DNA from: Psococerastis gibbosa
Taxonomy: Eukaryota; Arthropoda; Insecta; Psocodea; Psocidae
Assembly (NCBI GenBank): GCA_963971405.1
Contig: OZ020488.1
Coordinates: 19,115,089-19,179,088 of the forward strand
Length of the DNA stretch: 64,000 nucleotides
Direction of reading: 5' to 3'
Shown: positions 63,862 to 64,000 of the stretch, one piece after another
How positions within the stretch are numbered: the stretch's first letter is position 1
Layout: every line of letters starts with the position of its first letter
Made by a program: the position numbers and the translations under genes
Notes under the pieces: generated by a model
The model's database searches: none
What the model saw: only the letters and a program-made list of their open reading frames with translations
What the model was told of the DNA's origin: nothing

Positions 63862-64000
63862 GTATGCCATCATTTTCAGTTTTATAGGGAAGCATAACTG
63901 TAATAACGATCCATAAACCCTTTATGTTGTTCTTAACATTATTATGGTCGGCTATGATTTTGTTACAAAAGGGAGAAGAGCTGCTATTTGTAACCGCATT
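63862..64000 (+). other. Ferlin intron 18, truncated by the window
   Basis: Begins with the proposed donor GTATGC; no acceptor before the right edge. Confidence 0.6.

Noticed and set aside
63862-63896. Ferlin ending at the TAA near 63895
   Set aside because: Would cut the protein in mid-family, without the later C2 domains and membrane anchor; a GTATGC donor after the conserved sequence explains the stop as intronic.

Overview
This is a eukaryotic, AT-rich stretch with long introns (up to about 11.8 kb), GT-AG splice sites and very many short transposable elements. The proteins point to an insect. A large-genome hemipteran would fit the repeat-rich introns, but that is inference and the species cannot be fixed from the sequence. 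All three genes read on the + strand. None is complete as a spliced product except the small intronless one.

Layout. (1) 1-11281: the last nine coding exons of a plasma-membrane Na+/H+ exchanger of the SLC9/NHE1-5 type, joined in frame by phase-matched splice sites. They encode 659 residues, from the TM core through the transport motif and the G-G-L-R-G motif to the cytosolic tail and stop. The 5' exons lie upstream of the window. (2) 11282-19224: about 7.9 kb of intergenic DNA filled with MITEs, SINE and LINE scraps. (3) 19225-63861 and beyond: the 5' half of an otoferlin-type ferlin. Eighteen exons give 996 in-frame codons covering C2A, C2B, FerI, C2C, FerA and FerB; the rest runs off the right edge. 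(4) Inside ferlin intron 2, on the same strand, sits an intact single-exon gene (29403-30887) for a 494-residue coiled-coil protein that resembles the ciliary distal-appendage protein SCLT1. A near-perfect RFX X-box lies 217 bp upstream of its ATG. (5) The same intron holds a complete but dead 1618-bp Tc1-like transposon with IR/DR ends.

Repeats. Several non-autonomous DNA transposon families can be delimited by terminal inverted repeats and target duplications. One is a hairpin family with GGCGGGGATTCC-type ends and TTA duplications, including two copies of a Russian-doll composite. Others are a TTA MITE at 12079, a TA MITE at 16527, and hAT-like elements at 47456, 50417, 51228 and 58851. 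There are also tRNA-derived SINEs, RTE-like 3' ends (one ending in an 84-bp AAT microsatellite), decayed LINE reverse-transcriptase tails, and four tandem-repeat blocks.

Function. The exchanger handles Na+/H+ and cell pH. The ferlin is a Ca2+/phospholipid-dependent membrane-fusion protein. The nested gene probably belongs to the basal body of sensory or sperm cilia. Nothing in the sequence ties the three into one pathway.
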